Assembly (NCBI GenBank): GCA_963759955.1
Contig: CAVXCA010000056.1
Coordinates: 406,160-470,159 of the forward strand
Source: Roseiarcus sp963759955
GTDB taxonomy: Bacteria > Pseudomonadota > Alphaproteobacteria > Rhizobiales > Beijerinckiaceae
Direction: 5' to 3'
Length of the DNA stretch: 64,000 bases
Shown piece by piece: positions 49,503-59,425 of this stretch; positions within the stretch are counted from its first letter, which is position 1; the number at the start of each line of letters is the position of its first letter. The notes under the pieces are model-generated. The model made no database searches. It was not told where the DNA came from and was given only the letters and a program-made list of their open reading frames with translations. The position numbers and the translations under genes were made by a program.

Positions 49503-50354
49503 TTAACGATGAGCGAAGCGCGCCGCCAGACGCGGATCGCCCCAGGCGACGAAGCCGCCGTTGCGCAATCCGGTCCCAATTTTGCCATAGACCAACGGCC
49601 CGCCCTCCACCGCCAGCACAACGCCCCCGGCGGCGCGGAGCACGGCGTCGCCCGCCGCGGTGTCCCACTCCATCGTCGGGGCGAAGCGCGGATAGACGTC
49701 TCCCTCCCCCTCGGCGATGACGCAGAACTTCAGCGAGGAGCCCGCCGAGCGCCGCTCGCTGACTTGCAGGCGCTCGAGAAAGGCTTCGGTGGCCGGATCG
49801 CCGTGCGACCGGCTGGCCAAAGCGACGAGCCCTTCGGGCGCCGGCCGCGCCCGCAAAGTCCGCCACGACGCGGCGTCCGGCAGCCGGGCGCCGACCGGCG
49901 CCGGGCAGGCGTAGGCGTTTTCCCCGCCGAACCACAGGCGTTCGAGCGCAGGCGCGTAAACCGCGCCAGCGATGGGAACGCCGCCGGCCACCAGCGCGAT
50001 ATTGATCGTGAACTCCCCGTTGCGGGCGACGAATTCCCGAGTTCCGTCGAGAGGGTCGACCAAGATGAAGCGTTCGCCGATCTCGATCGCTTGGCCCGCG
50101 GAGGTCGCCTCTTCGGCGACGATCGGAATCGGCGTCGCCGAGCGGATGAGCCGCTCGCGAATGATCGCCTCGGCCCGTTCGTCGGCCGCGGTCACCGGGC
50201 TGCCGTCCTGCTTGGCGCGCGCCTCGGCGCCGCCGCGATATTCCTCCATCACCGCCGGTCCCGCCGCCAGCGCGATCGAAGCGAGAAAGCGCGCAATGGC
50301 GTCCCGCGTTTCGCCGGCCAGATCGAACGGTCGCGGCCCCCCTTCTGCGCTCAT
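49503..50354 (-). CDS. cysQ: 3'(2'),5'-bisphosphate nucleotidase, CysQ / inositol-monophosphatase family
   Basis: The 283-residue protein has the three metal-site motifs of the FIG superfamily: the EE of VAEEATSAG, LVDPLDGTREFV at about residues 88-99 and WDTAAGDAVLRAAGG at about 220-234. The GEFTINIALV segment next to DPLDGT is characteristic of CysQ, which hydrolyses phosphoadenosine phosphate in sulfur assimilation. Inositol monophosphatase activity is the alternative. It is divergent from chpT with 132 bases between. Confidence 0.9.
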   Translation of the reverse strand: MSAEGGPRPFDLAGETRDAIARFLASIALAAGPAVMEEYRGGAEARAKQDGSPVTAADERAEAIIRERLIRSATPIPIVAEEATSAGQAIEIGERFILVDPLDGTREFVARNGEFTINIALVAGGVPIAGAVYAPALERLWFGGENAYACPAPVGARLPDAASWRTLRARPAPEGLVALASRSHGDPATEAFLERLQVSERRSAGSSLKFCVIAEGEGDVYPRFAPTMEWDTAAGDAVLRAAGGVVLAVEGGPLVYGKIGTGLRNGGFVAWGDPRLAARFAHR

Positions 50355-50486
50355 CGAAAATCCGTCCTCGGCGTAAACAGCTTCATTGCGCAGTCGCGGG
50401 TCGCCGGCGAATCCGGTACGATCGCGCGTGCGCTCGATTGCGTGATTCGCCGCGCGGATGGCGGCAAAGACCACAGGAAAAGCTCA

Positions 50487-51143
50487 ATGACAATTGTCGC
50501 CCTCGCACCGATGGACCTCGCCGCCCTGCTTTGCTCGCGCGTCTGCCACGACGTCATCAGCCCGGTCGGCGCGATCGTCAACGGACTGGAAGTTCTCGAA
50601 GACGAAAAAGATTCGGAAATGCGCGAGGTTGCGATCGATCTGATCAAGAAGAGCGCCGCTTCGGCGTCGGCGCGGCTGCAATTCTGCCGGTTGGCTTTCG
50701 GCGCCGCAGGCTCGATCGGCGCTTCCGTGGACACTGGCGACGCCGAATCGGTAATGCGCGGCCTCATCGCCAACGACCGCACCACCCTCGTTTGGAACCC
50801 GGCGCGCCAGTTCGCGGCCAAGAACAAGGTCAAGCTGCTGCTCAACCTCGGCCTCATCGCCCTTTCGGCCATCCCGCGCGGCGGCGTCGTCACGATCGAT
50901 CTGACCGGCCAGGACGATACGCTCGCCCTCCGGGTCGAAGCCAAAGGGCCCAACGCGCGGCTCGCCCACGGCGTCGCCGACCTCGTCGCCGGGCGACCGG
51001 AAAGCGGCGCGGTCGACGCGCATACGATCCAGCCGTTTTTCGCCGGACTGGTCGCGCGCGATTGCGGCATGCAGGTCGCGATCGCGACAGAGCCGGAGAC
51101 GGTGACGCTGGACGCTCGGCCGGTCGTCGCCGTCGCCGCGTGA
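50487..51143 (+). CDS. chpT: histidine phosphotransferase ChpT
   Basis: ChpT relays phosphate from CckA to CtrA and CpdR in the alphaproteobacterial cell-cycle circuit. The phospho-accepting His is residue 21 in LLCSRVCHDVISPVGAI, an almost exact family signature. A helical dimerisation part is followed by a degenerate GHKL-like domain (residues about 85-218) without ATP-binding boxes. The 218-residue length is normal. AGGAAAA stands upstream of the ATG at 50487. A CheY-like regulator follows after 211 bases. Confidence 0.93.
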   Translation: MTIVALAPMDLAALLCSRVCHDVISPVGAIVNGLEVLEDEKDSEMREVAIDLIKKSAASASARLQFCRLAFGAAGSIGASVDTGDAESVMRGLIANDRTTLVWNPARQFAAKNKVKLLLNLGLIALSAIPRGGVVTIDLTGQDDTLALRVEAKGPNARLAHGVADLVAGRPESGAVDAHTIQPFFAGLVARDCGMQVAIATEPETVTLDARPVVAVAA

Positions 51144-51354
51144 CGAAATCGACGAGAAGCGCGCTTCAAGGCTTTTTAACGAGCGCAAGGCATGATCGCG
51201 CCGCGGTCGCTGGACCGCGCCGAGTTCGGGCTCGAAGCGAAGGAACGGATTTCCTCGAGTTTTCCCCGCCGAGCGAGCGAATTCCGCCTCGCGCGGCGCG
51301 ATCGCGCCGCCAAAGGCGACGACGGCGCGCAATCGGCCAAAAAAGGAAAATGAA

Positions 51355-51720
51355 ATGAAGCAGGTGCTCGTGGTTGACGATTCCCCGGTCATCCGGAAGA
51401 TCGCGCGCCGCATTCTCGAAGGCATGAGCCTGACGACGTCGGAGGCGGGCGACGGCCGGCAGGCGCTGGCGGCCTGTTCGTTCTTCATGCCCGACGCCAT
51501 TCTCGTCGACAGCGCGATGCCGGTGCTCGACGGCTATGAATTCCTCAGGGAGCTCCGCGCCATGCCCGGCGGCGACAAGCCGAAAGTGGTGTTCTGCACC
51601 AGCGAATACGACGTCGCGCAGATCGCTCGCGCGATGCACGCCGGCGCCGACGATTTCATCATGAAACCGTTCGATCGCGAGCACGTTCAATCGAAATTCG
51701 AAAGCATCGGCGTTTGCTGA
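51355..51720 (+). CDS. CheY-like single-domain response regulator
   Basis: The 121-residue protein is a bare receiver domain. Acidic residues D8/D9 (VVDDS), the phospho-acceptor D52 (ILVDSAMPVLDG), T82 (FCTSEYD) and K104 (MKPFD) are all in place. There is no output domain, so it must signal by protein contact or serve as a phosphate sink. AAGGAAAA precedes the ATG. It lacks the Ala-Ala C-terminus of CpdR and looks different from DivK. The close partner upstream is chpT. Confidence 0.93.
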   Translation: MKQVLVVDDSPVIRKIARRILEGMSLTTSEAGDGRQALAACSFFMPDAILVDSAMPVLDGYEFLRELRAMPGGDKPKVVFCTSEYDVAQIARAMHAGADDFIMKPFDREHVQSKFESIGVC

Positions 51721-51763
51721 CCGGCGCCGCCGCCGAGAGCGATTCCCGGCGGCGAGAGCCCGG

Positions 51764-52732
51764 TCATTCCGAGATCGGCGCCTCGTCCGTGGCGAGCGGC
51801 GCATCGTCGCCGTCCTCGCTGACATTCGCGCCGGCGTGGAAACCGTAAGGCGAGCGTAGACGCCGCCGACGGCCGCGGCCGGGAAAACGCCCGTCCGTCG
51901 AACTCTCGGCCTGAGGGGCGCCCGATTCGGCCGCCGCGCTTGGCTCGGCGCCGGTTTCGACGATCGACCCGGGCTGGGGCTCGCCGATGTCCTGAGGTCC
52001 GACGACGCGCGGCGCCGCGGTGATGAACGAAGGCAGGGCCGAGGTCGCGTCCGGCGCTTCGCCGGGCGCCGGCGCCTCGCGCGGAAGCGACGGTTCGCGA
52101 TAGGGACGGAATTCGCGCGGTCGCCCGTCGCGCCCGCCCTGGCCTTGACGATCTTGCCGATCTTGGAAGGGGCGATCGGAGCGAGGCCCGCGATCCTGGT
52201 GACGAACGTTCTGGCGGTCCTGGCGGCCCTGATAGCCGCCGCGATCGGCCTGAATCTGGCGGTCGCCCTCGCCCGGCGCCCGCTCGGCGTAAGGTTGGCT
52301 CGCGGACAGCGCGATCGGGCCGGGTTGCTGCTGGTAAGGCTGCGGCGGCGGCGCGTAGGGAACGGGAGCGCGCTCCGAAGGCGAGGCGAAACGGTCGGAC
52401 ACGCCGCCGCCGTCGTCTTCGTCTTCGATTTCGTAGGCTTCGCCTTCGCCCGGCGGGCGTCCGCCGCCCTGCGCTTGAAGTTGTGCAGCCTGGGCGGCCG
52501 CGATCAGGCGAAAATAGTGCTCGGCGTGTTGAAGATAGTTTTCCGCCGCGACCGGATCGCCCCCGGTGTGCGCGTCTCGCGCCAACTGCAGGTATTTCTC
52601 GGCGACGTGGTGAGCGTTGCCGCGGATCTTGACGTCCGGCCCGTTGGATTCATACGAACGCGTCAACGGATTGGGGCCGCGCCGGTTGTTCGACGGGCGA
52701 CCGCGCATCCGCTTATTCTGACCAGGTCTCAT
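51764..52732 (-). CDS. DUF4167 domain protein, RNA-binding-like, low-complexity
   Basis: The N-terminal 80 residues (RPSNNRRGPNPLTRSYESNG, then VKIRGNAHHVAEKYLQLARDA) define DUF4167, a family found in Rhizobiales and near relatives. The rest of the 322 residues is Gln/Arg/Gly/Pro-rich and disordered, with many RQDRQ-type repeats. Basic, Arg-Gly-rich composition suggests RNA or ribosome contact but this is inference. In many relatives this gene follows prmC and prfA; here it stands after a response regulator. Confidence 0.88.
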   Translation of the reverse strand: MRPGQNKRMRGRPSNNRRGPNPLTRSYESNGPDVKIRGNAHHVAEKYLQLARDAHTGGDPVAAENYLQHAEHYFRLIAAAQAAQLQAQGGGRPPGEGEAYEIEDEDDGGGVSDRFASPSERAPVPYAPPPQPYQQQPGPIALSASQPYAERAPGEGDRQIQADRGGYQGRQDRQNVRHQDRGPRSDRPFQDRQDRQGQGGRDGRPREFRPYREPSLPREAPAPGEAPDATSALPSFITAAPRVVGPQDIGEPQPGSIVETGAEPSAAAESGAPQAESSTDGRFPGRGRRRRLRSPYGFHAGANVSEDGDDAPLATDEAPISE

Positions 52733-53069
52733 TGCTTATCCCTTGATTTACCTTGATTCCATTTTTCTGCCTGGCGTCCGCGCGCGCCCCGAACCCCGCG
52801 CGGTTCAATCGCACGGCGTCGCGAAACCTAGGACGGTCCATTTCAACATCGGCGGATTGGGTTCTCGCAGGATCGCCCTGCCCGTCCTCGCCGCGTCCGC
52901 GCGCTGATCGCCCCATTGATCGGCCGCTTGGCGGTCCATCGAAAATACGGCTGTTTTGGCTTCGCAGCCCGTCGCCGGTCGCCACCTCCACCGGTCGCGC
53001 GCAATTCGGCTCGTTCTGGAAACCGAGCGCCGCCGACGCTGACGGGTCGACGACGAATCTCTTATTACA
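52733..53069. other. intergenic stretch, no gene seen
   Basis: About 340 bases lie between the LOG gene and the DUF4167 gene. A minus-strand frame from 52991 reaches into the DUF4167 gene's start region but is composed of Arg/Gly-rich shadow sequence. An AT-richer patch at 52736-52775 is a plausible promoter area for DUF4167. No repeat, tRNA or terminator was recognised. Confidence 0.5.
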
Positions 53070-53894
53070 TTAGCTCCTTTTCAACCCCGCGCCAAGAGGC
53101 AAGTTGCGCGCGGGGTCTGCCGCAGGAGAAATTCGCCCGTCGGCGCCGGCGACTCCCGCGGCCTTCAAATGGCGCCAAGCCTCGGCGGAGTCGGCGGCGA
53201 AGCCGATGAGGCTGAGATCTCGCGCGCCGATCATGCCCTCCTCGGCCAGCGCCTCCCAGTCGACCACCTTGCGCCAATAGGCCTCGTCGACGAGCACGAT
53301 CGGCATGGCCGGCGCCTTGCCCGTCTGCACCAGCGTCACCAATTCGAACAATTCGTCCAACGTGCCGAAGCCTCCGGGAAAGACCACCAGCGCTTTCGCG
53401 CCCATCGCGAAATGCATTTTTCGCATCGCGAAGTAATGGAAGCGAAACGTCAGCGCCGGGGTCGTATAGCGATTGGGCTCCTGCTCGCGCGGCAGAGTGA
53501 TGTTGAAGCCGATGGTCGGAGCGCCCGCCTCGAAGGCGCCGCGGTTGGCCGCTTCCATGGTCCCAGGACCGCCGCCGGTCGCCACGACATTGCGGAACGG
53601 CGGCTCGCCACGCGCCGCGCCGCCCTCCAGCGAGGCGAGTCGCCCGAACGCGCGCGCCTCGGCGTACCAGAAGCTCTGCCGGCCGGGGCCGTTTTCGCGA
53701 ATGCGCGCCGAGCCGAAAACGACCAAGGTCGAAACCACGCCGTAGCGGCGCAGCGCTTCCTGGGCTTTTTGATATTCGAGCTGAAAACGCAGACCGCGGG
53801 TCGAATCGCCCATCAGGAAGTCTTGATCGAGCGCAGCGAGGCGGTAAGCGCTCGAGGCGACTTGCGCAGCGTTCGGGGGGCCGGAATCCGTCAT
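53070..53894 (-). CDS. LOG family protein (nucleoside 5'-monophosphate phosphoribohydrolase-like)
   Basis: The 274-residue protein has the Rossmann-like lysine-decarboxylase-like fold and both signature blocks: VVATGGGPGTMEAANRGA at about residues 104-121 and PGGFGTLDELFE at about 172-183. LOG enzymes cleave ribose phosphate from cytokinin nucleotides or other nucleoside monophosphates. The residues R and E in these motifs are kept. The N-terminal 50 residues are an extension beyond the standard LOG domain, as in the larger YgdH-like group. Confidence 0.9.
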   Translation of the reverse strand: MTDSGPPNAAQVASSAYRLAALDQDFLMGDSTRGLRFQLEYQKAQEALRRYGVVSTLVVFGSARIRENGPGRQSFWYAEARAFGRLASLEGGAARGEPPFRNVVATGGGPGTMEAANRGAFEAGAPTIGFNITLPREQEPNRYTTPALTFRFHYFAMRKMHFAMGAKALVVFPGGFGTLDELFELVTLVQTGKAPAMPIVLVDEAYWRKVVDWEALAEEGMIGARDLSLIGFAADSAEAWRHLKAAGVAGADGRISPAADPARNLPLGAGLKRS

Positions 53895-53954
53895 GGCCGC
53901 GTTTCGATCGCCCGATCCGTTGCGCGAGTTCGACCGCTTGGGAAGCGCGTCGGC

Positions 53955-54587
53955 CTAATTGTCCAACTTCACGCCGACGCCCTCGGCGGGCGTGCGGTAG
54001 CCCTTGGGCGGATCGGTCAGCCAATCCCGGTCGGGCTCCGGCCCGAGCACCGTTTGCGGCTTCTTCTCCAAGCCGACCCAGGTCAGCGGATTATAATTGA
54101 GCTTCGGCCCGGGAACCGACCCGCATGGGGCGGCGCCGGGTCCGGTGTCGCAGGACCGCTCGCCCCCGGGACCCTGGCCCGCTGTCGCGCTCACCGTCAC
54201 GGCGGAGCCGACGTCCGGAGCCATAACGCCGTGATTCCTCTTCGGCGAAACGACGGGGGTGGGCATCGCGGCTTCCGTTTTCTCCTTCTTGACGCGCTGC
54301 ACGTCCGGGTCGACCGGCCAAGCGGCGTCTCCTTGAATCGGCGAAGCGCCGGGCGGCGGCAGATCGATCTTGGGCGGCACCACCAGCCGGCCGTGGTCGC
54401 GGTATTCGATCGGATCGTGCTTGTCGTTGCCGCTCAGCCCGACAATCGAGCCCAGACCGACCCAGATCGGCGCCGCTCCGTCGTCGCCGGCGCGCGCGGG
54501 CGCCGCGGCGAGACCCAACCCCAAAGCGCAGGCGGCGGACAAAGCCAAGCCGCTGCGGCGAACTTGTCCAAGCGTCAGAGACGGCAT
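53955..54587 (-). CDS. hypothetical secreted protein, proline-rich
   Basis: I do not recognise a family. The ATG at 54587 opens a 210-residue frame with a signal peptide (VRRSGLALSAACALGLGLA) and an ARAGD-type cleavage site. The mature protein is proline- and glycine-rich with few secondary-structure hints; LNYNPLTWVGLEKKPQT near residue 160 and PKGYRTPAEGVGVKLDN at the end look ordered. Two Cys (ERSCDT and APCGSV) might pair. It lies about 200 bases downstream of lspA on the same strand; that may mean nothing. Confidence 0.6.
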   Translation of the reverse strand: MPSLTLGQVRRSGLALSAACALGLGLAAAPARAGDDGAAPIWVGLGSIVGLSGNDKHDPIEYRDHGRLVVPPKIDLPPPGASPIQGDAAWPVDPDVQRVKKEKTEAAMPTPVVSPKRNHGVMAPDVGSAVTVSATAGQGPGGERSCDTGPGAAPCGSVPGPKLNYNPLTWVGLEKKPQTVLGPEPDRDWLTDPPKGYRTPAEGVGVKLDN

Positions 54588-54786
54588 GGCCGAAAACCCC
54601 TTATCTTTCCACCGCCCCTCGCCTCGAGTCGCGGCGGGGCGACGAACTCCGTCCATTCGTTCAGGCGACAATCCGGCGATTCGATGGCGAACCCTCGTTG
54701 CGACGCTCGCTCGCGACGTCATGGGGTCGCGCGAATTTGCGCTCTCTAGCATGAAAAACCGAGAAAGGGGACTCCCCTCTGGCCGG

Positions 54787-55293
54787 TCAACGCCTCTCGT
54801 CCCCCGCCGGAGCGGGCGCCGTCGGCTTGGCCGACGCGAACAAGCCGTCGAAAATCAGCAACGCCACGCCGACGTTGATCGCGGCGTCGGCGAGATTGAA
54901 AATGAAGAAGTGCCGACCGAACGCGTGCAGGTCGAGAAAATCGGCGACCGCGCCGTAAGCCAATCGATCATAGCCGTTGCCGAGCGCGCCGCCGACGACG
55001 GCGCCGAGGCCGAGGCCGACCAGGAGCGCGCGCGCGCGCCACAGCCAGAAGCCGAGCAGCGCCGTCACCGCGAGCGTCGCCGCCAACAGCAGCCAATGGC
55101 CGGCGGCCGATTCCTGGGAGAACAGGCTGAAGGAAATGCCGCGGTTCCAGCGCAGCGTGAAGTCGAGGAACGGCGTCAGAGCGAACGGCGCGCCGCCATC
55201 GATGTCGAAATAGCGGACGACGGCGAATTTCGACGCCTGGTCGAGCGCGAGGACGCCTGCGATGGTCAGGCCGCCCAGCGTGCGCGCCCGCAT
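54787..55293 (-). CDS. lspA: lipoprotein signal peptidase (signal peptidase II)
   Basis: LspA removes the signal peptide of diacylglyceryl-modified prolipoproteins. The 168-residue protein has four transmembrane spans and the two catalytic aspartates in AVADFLDLH and FNLADAAINVGV. The DQASKF and LRWNRGISFSLF boxes are also standard. Its ATG overlaps the ileS stop by one base (TGATG), in the conserved order ribF-ileS-lspA. Confidence 0.94.
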   Translation of the reverse strand: MRARTLGGLTIAGVLALDQASKFAVVRYFDIDGGAPFALTPFLDFTLRWNRGISFSLFSQESAAGHWLLLAATLAVTALLGFWLWRARALLVGLGLGAVVGGALGNGYDRLAYGAVADFLDLHAFGRHFFIFNLADAAINVGVALLIFDGLFASAKPTAPAPAGDERR

Positions 55294-58255
55294 CAAGCCC
55301 GCCGCGCCGCGTTCAATTCGCGCAACGCCGCCGCGTCGCGCGGGCTGACGTCGGGAAATTCGGGATCGGCCGTCTCGGGATCGAAATAGCGCCACGAGCG
55401 CGCGCATTTGACGCCCTTGGCGCGCTCCACCACGACGGCGACGCCGGGCGTATCGGCGAGGCGAAAGGCGCCTTCGGGGGCGCTCGCGCTGCGCTCGATC
55501 GCGATGTCCGAGGTGATGCAGACCTCGGCGAAGTCGACGCCATCGAGCGCGGCGAGCAGCGCCGGTTCGCTCACGTAAACGCGGGGGCTCGCCTCCAGCG
55601 AGGAGCCGATCTCCTTATTGGCGCGCGCGATCTCGATCGCGCCGGTGACCACGGAACGGATGCGGCGGATCGTCTCCCATTTCGCCGCCAGCGCCTCGTC
55701 GCGCCACTCGGCGGGAATCAGCGGGAATTGTTCGAGGTGCACGGACCGGGCGTTCGGCTCGCGCGCGCGCCACGCCTCCTCCGCGGTGAAGACGAGGATC
55801 GGCGCCAGCCACAGCGCGACGGCGCGAAAGATACGGTCGATCGCCTCCAGGGCGCCGCGCCGCTTGGCGCTCGAGGGCGCTTCGCAATAGAGCGCGTCCT
55901 TGCGGATATCGAAATAGAACGCCGAGAGATCGGCGTTCAGGAACGCCGACAGCGCCGCGACGACGCGCGCATAGTCGAAATTGGCGTAGGCGTCGCGCAC
56001 CCTGGCGTCGAGTTCGGCGAGGCGGTGGAGCATCAGCCACTCCAATTCGCCCATGGCGGAAAATCCGACCGCGTCGGCGGGCGAGTAGTGCGCCAAAGTG
56101 CCGAGCATCCAGCGCACGGTGTTGCGCAGTTTGCGGTAGTTGTCGCCGACGGTCTTGAGGATTTCCGGCCCGATGCGCTGATCGTCGGAATAGTCGACGC
56201 TCGCCACCCAGAGCCTGAGAATGTCGGCGCCCGAGGCCTTAATGACGTCCTGCGGGAAGGTCTGGTTGCCGAGCGACTTCGACATCTTGCGGCCCTTCTC
56301 GTCGAGCGTGAAGCCGTGCGTCAGCACGACGTCGAAGGGCGCGCGGCCGCGGGTGCCGCAGCTCTCGAGCAGGGAGGACTGGAACCAGCCGCGATGCTGG
56401 TCGGAGCCTTCCAGATACATCACCTCGTCGTCGCCGCCGTCGCGCCGGCGTTTGATGCCGGCCAGCCCGGGGAAGTGGAGAGGGTCCTCGAGCACATAGG
56501 AATGGGTCGAGCCGGAATCGAACCAGACGTCGAGGATGTCGTCGATCTTTTCGTATTCCGCCGGATCGTATTCGGGCGCGAGGAAGCGCTGCGCGGCGCC
56601 TTCGGCGTACCAGGCGTCGGCGCCGTCCTGTTCGAACGCCTCGGCGATGCGCGCGTTGACGCGATCGTCGATCAGGATTTCGTGGCCGCCCTTCTTCACG
56701 AACACCGCGATCGGCACGCCCCAGGCGCGCTGGCGGCTCATCACCCAATCGGGCTTGGCGCCGACCATGCCGCGGATGCGATTCTCCCCGCGGCGGGCAC
56801 CCAGCGCGTTTCGCCGATCGCCTTCAGCGCGGTGTCGCGCAGCGTCGGCCGGCCGGCGACCGACTTGTCCATCGCGATGAACCATTGCGGTGTGTTGCGG
56901 AAGATCACCGGCTTCTTCGAGCGCCAGGAATGGGGATATTGGTGCTTGAGCTTGCCGCGCGCGATCAGCGCCCGCGCGCCGATCAGCGCGTCGATGACCG
57001 CCTTGTTGGCGTCGCCTTGCTCGCCCTTGTCGGTGATGACGCGCTTGCCGACAAAGCCCGGCGCCTCGTCGGTGAAGGCGCCGTTCTCGTCGACCGTATA
57101 GGGAATGCGCGAATCGATATGGCGTTCGGCGAGCAGTCGCCCGCTCGCCATCCACAGCTCGAAGTCCTCGCGGCCGTGGCCCGGCGCTGTGTGGACGAAG
57201 CCGGTGCCGGTGTCTTCGGTGACGTGGTCGCCGGCGAGCAGCGGGACGGGGAAGTCGTAGCCCCTTTCGTGCAGCGGATGCGCGCAGCTGAGCTCGCGCA
57301 ACCGATCGGCCGGGACCTCCTCGATGAGTTCGAAGTCCGTGACGCGAGCGGCGGCGAAGACCTCGTTGGCCAGATTCTTGGCGAGCAGATAGACGTCGCC
57401 AGGCTTGGCCCAATTGTCTTCGGCGGCGTCGAGGACCCGATATTGGCCGTAGGCGATGCGCTCGGAGAAGGCGATGGCGCGATTGCCCGGCAGCGTCCAT
57501 GGCGTCGTCGTCCAGATTACGACCTTTGCCTTGCGCCATGCTTCGCCGTCCGTCGCCGCCTGCAGCGGAAACGCTACGTAAACGGTGTCGCTGGTGTGCT
57601 CCTCGTACTCCACCTCCGCTTCGGCGAGCGCGGTCTTCTCGACCACGCTCCACATCACCGGCTTGGAGCCGCGATAAAGCAGGCCGTTAGCGGCGAACTT
57701 CATGATCTCGCGCGCGATCTGCGCCTCGGCGGGATAGGTCATCGTCGTATAGGGATGATCCCAGTCGCCGACGACGCCCAGGCGCTTGAATTCCTCGCGC
57801 TGCACGGAGAGCCAATGCTCGGCGTAGGCGCGGCATTCCCTGCGGAACGCCACCATCGCCCGGCTGTCGGCGAAATCGGGCTTGGCCTTGCCCTTCTTGC
57901 GGTAGTTCTCCTCCTCGACCTTCCATTCGATCGGCAGGCCGTGGCAGTCCCAGCCGGGGACGTAGTTGGAGTCCTTGCCCGCCATCTGCTGCGAGCGCAC
58001 GACCAGATCCTTGAGGATCTTGTTGAGCGCCGTGCCCATATGGATGTTGCCGTTGGCGTAGGGCGGGCCGTCGTGCAGCACGAATTTCGGCCGCCCCTTC
58101 GAGGTTTCTCGCAATGCCGCATAGAGCCCCTCGCGCGCCCAGCGCGCGAGAATCTCCGGCTCCTTCTGCGGCAGCCCGGCGCGCATGGGAAAATCGGTCT
58201 TGGGCAGAAAGAGGGTCTGCGAATAGTCGGGGGCCTGGGCGGGCGCGTCGGTCAT
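55293..58255 (-). pseudogene. ileS: isoleucyl-tRNA synthetase gene interrupted by a one-base frameshift (probably a sequence error)
   Basis: Two frames together encode a normal 987-residue IleS. The first (58255 to about 56790) holds the HIGH-type motif GNIHMG in PPYANGNIHMGTALN, and the editing domain. The second (about 56790 to 55293) holds KMSKS in GRKMSKSLGN and the anticodon-binding domain. They meet at RWVPAAG/ENRIRGMVGAKPDW near 56783-56791: the minus strand reads GCGGGGAGAAT where GCGGGCGAGAAT would restore one frame, that is, one missing C. All other family segments are intact on both sides. IleS charges tRNA-Ile and is essential, so a true null is unlikely unless a second copy exists. 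lspA and ribF flank it as expected. Confidence 0.85.
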
Positions 58256-58311
58256 GATAGTCGAGCCGGAAATGAGGATCGCCGGGCGCTGGCGCCCCGG
58301 CGGCGATCCGA

Positions 58312-59304
58312 TTAGATGATTTGACGCGAATCGCCAAATGCGCGCGCGGCGAGGGCGGCGCGAGCGCGCTCCATATCGCGCGCCATTTCCGCCTTCAGTT
58401 CGTCGAGCGAAGCGAATTTGCGCTCTTCGCGGATGCGCGCGACGAACTCGACCTCCATCTCCTGCCCGTAGATGTCGCCGGCAAAATCGAACAGATGCGT
58501 CTCCAACAGCGGCGCACCGTTGTCGACGGTCGGACGCACGCCGAAGCTGGCGACGCCGCCGTAGGTCCGGCCCGCCAGCTGCGCGCGCACGGCATAGACG
58601 CCATAGGCGAGACGATTGGTGGTCTCCAGCGCGATATTGGCGGTGGGCACGCCGAGCGTGCGCCCCAGCTTTTGCCCGGAATCCACGACGCCCATGACCG
58701 CATAGTCGCGCCCCAGGCCGCGCGCGGCGGCCTCGACGTCGCCTTGTTCGAGCGCGCGGCGAATCGCCGAGCTCGACACCACCCGCGGCTGTCCGGCCTC
58801 GTGCGCCTCGACCTTTTCGACGATTTCGACGTGAAACCCGTAGCGCGCGCCCGCCCGGACGAGGAAGTCGGGCGTGCCCGAACGCGCCTTGCCGAAATGA
58901 AAATCCCAGCCGACCACGACCGCGCCGACGCCGAGGCGCTCGATCAGCACCTGTTCGACGAATTCCTCCGCCGTCAATCCGGCCAGGGCGGCGTCGAAGG
59001 TGAGGAACACCGCGCCGTCGAGCCCGAGGGATTGCAGCGCGCGCGCCTTGATCGCGAACGGCGTGAGCCGAAAGACCACGGGACGCCCGGCGAAGTAGTC
59101 CGCTGGATGCGGCTCGAACGTCAGCACGGCGCTCGGCGCCCCGCGTTTCGTCGCGAGCGCCCGCGTGCGCGCGATCACCGCGCCGTGGCCGCGATGCACG
59201 CCGTCGAAATTGCCGATCGCATAGACCGCTTTTTCCAAAGCCGGCGGAGGACGCGTCGGGTCGATCGCGAGCGCGAAAACGGGAGTCGCAGAAGGCTGTT
59301 TCAA
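58312..59304 (-). CDS. ribF: bifunctional riboflavin kinase / FAD synthetase RibF
   Basis: RibF turns riboflavin into FMN and then FAD. The N-terminal nucleotidyltransferase domain has VYAIGNFDGVHRGH at about residues 20-33. The C-terminal kinase domain has LGRTLGVPTANIALE and a VETHLFDFAGDIYGQ-like segment (here LLETHLFDFAGDIYGQ). The start is uncertain because no ATG is available. TTG at 59304 (330 residues) gives the usual length and I prefer it; TTG at 59391 is the alternative. The ribF-ileS-lspA order is conserved. Confidence 0.92.
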   Translation of the reverse strand: MKQPSATPVFALAIDPTRPPPALEKAVYAIGNFDGVHRGHGAVIARTRALATKRGAPSAVLTFEPHPADYFAGRPVVFRLTPFAIKARALQSLGLDGAVFLTFDAALAGLTAEEFVEQVLIERLGVGAVVVGWDFHFGKARSGTPDFLVRAGARYGFHVEIVEKVEAHEAGQPRVVSSSAIRRALEQGDVEAAARGLGRDYAVMGVVDSGQKLGRTLGVPTANIALETTNRLAYGVYAVRAQLAGRTYGGVASFGVRPTVDNGAPLLETHLFDFAGDIYGQEMEVEFVARIREERKFASLDELKAEMARDMERARAALAARAFGDSRQII

Positions 59305-59425
59305 AGCTGCATCCGTGGCGAGGCGCGTTGGGCGGGTCGTCCCAGGAAAACCGCGGTCGGCCTGCCCATAGGAAACGACGCCCGGCGTCAAAGCGCGCGG
59401 AACCTGCCTCGACGCGGCGACACGG

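Noticed and set aside
51160..51180. Terminator after chpT (GAAGCGCGCTTC then a T-run)
   Set aside because: The stem can have only four pairs with a usable loop, and the T-run is displaced.
52713..52991. 92-codon minus-strand frame upstream of DUF4167
   Set aside because: Arg/Gly-rich without start signal, and it runs across the DUF4167 start in another frame.
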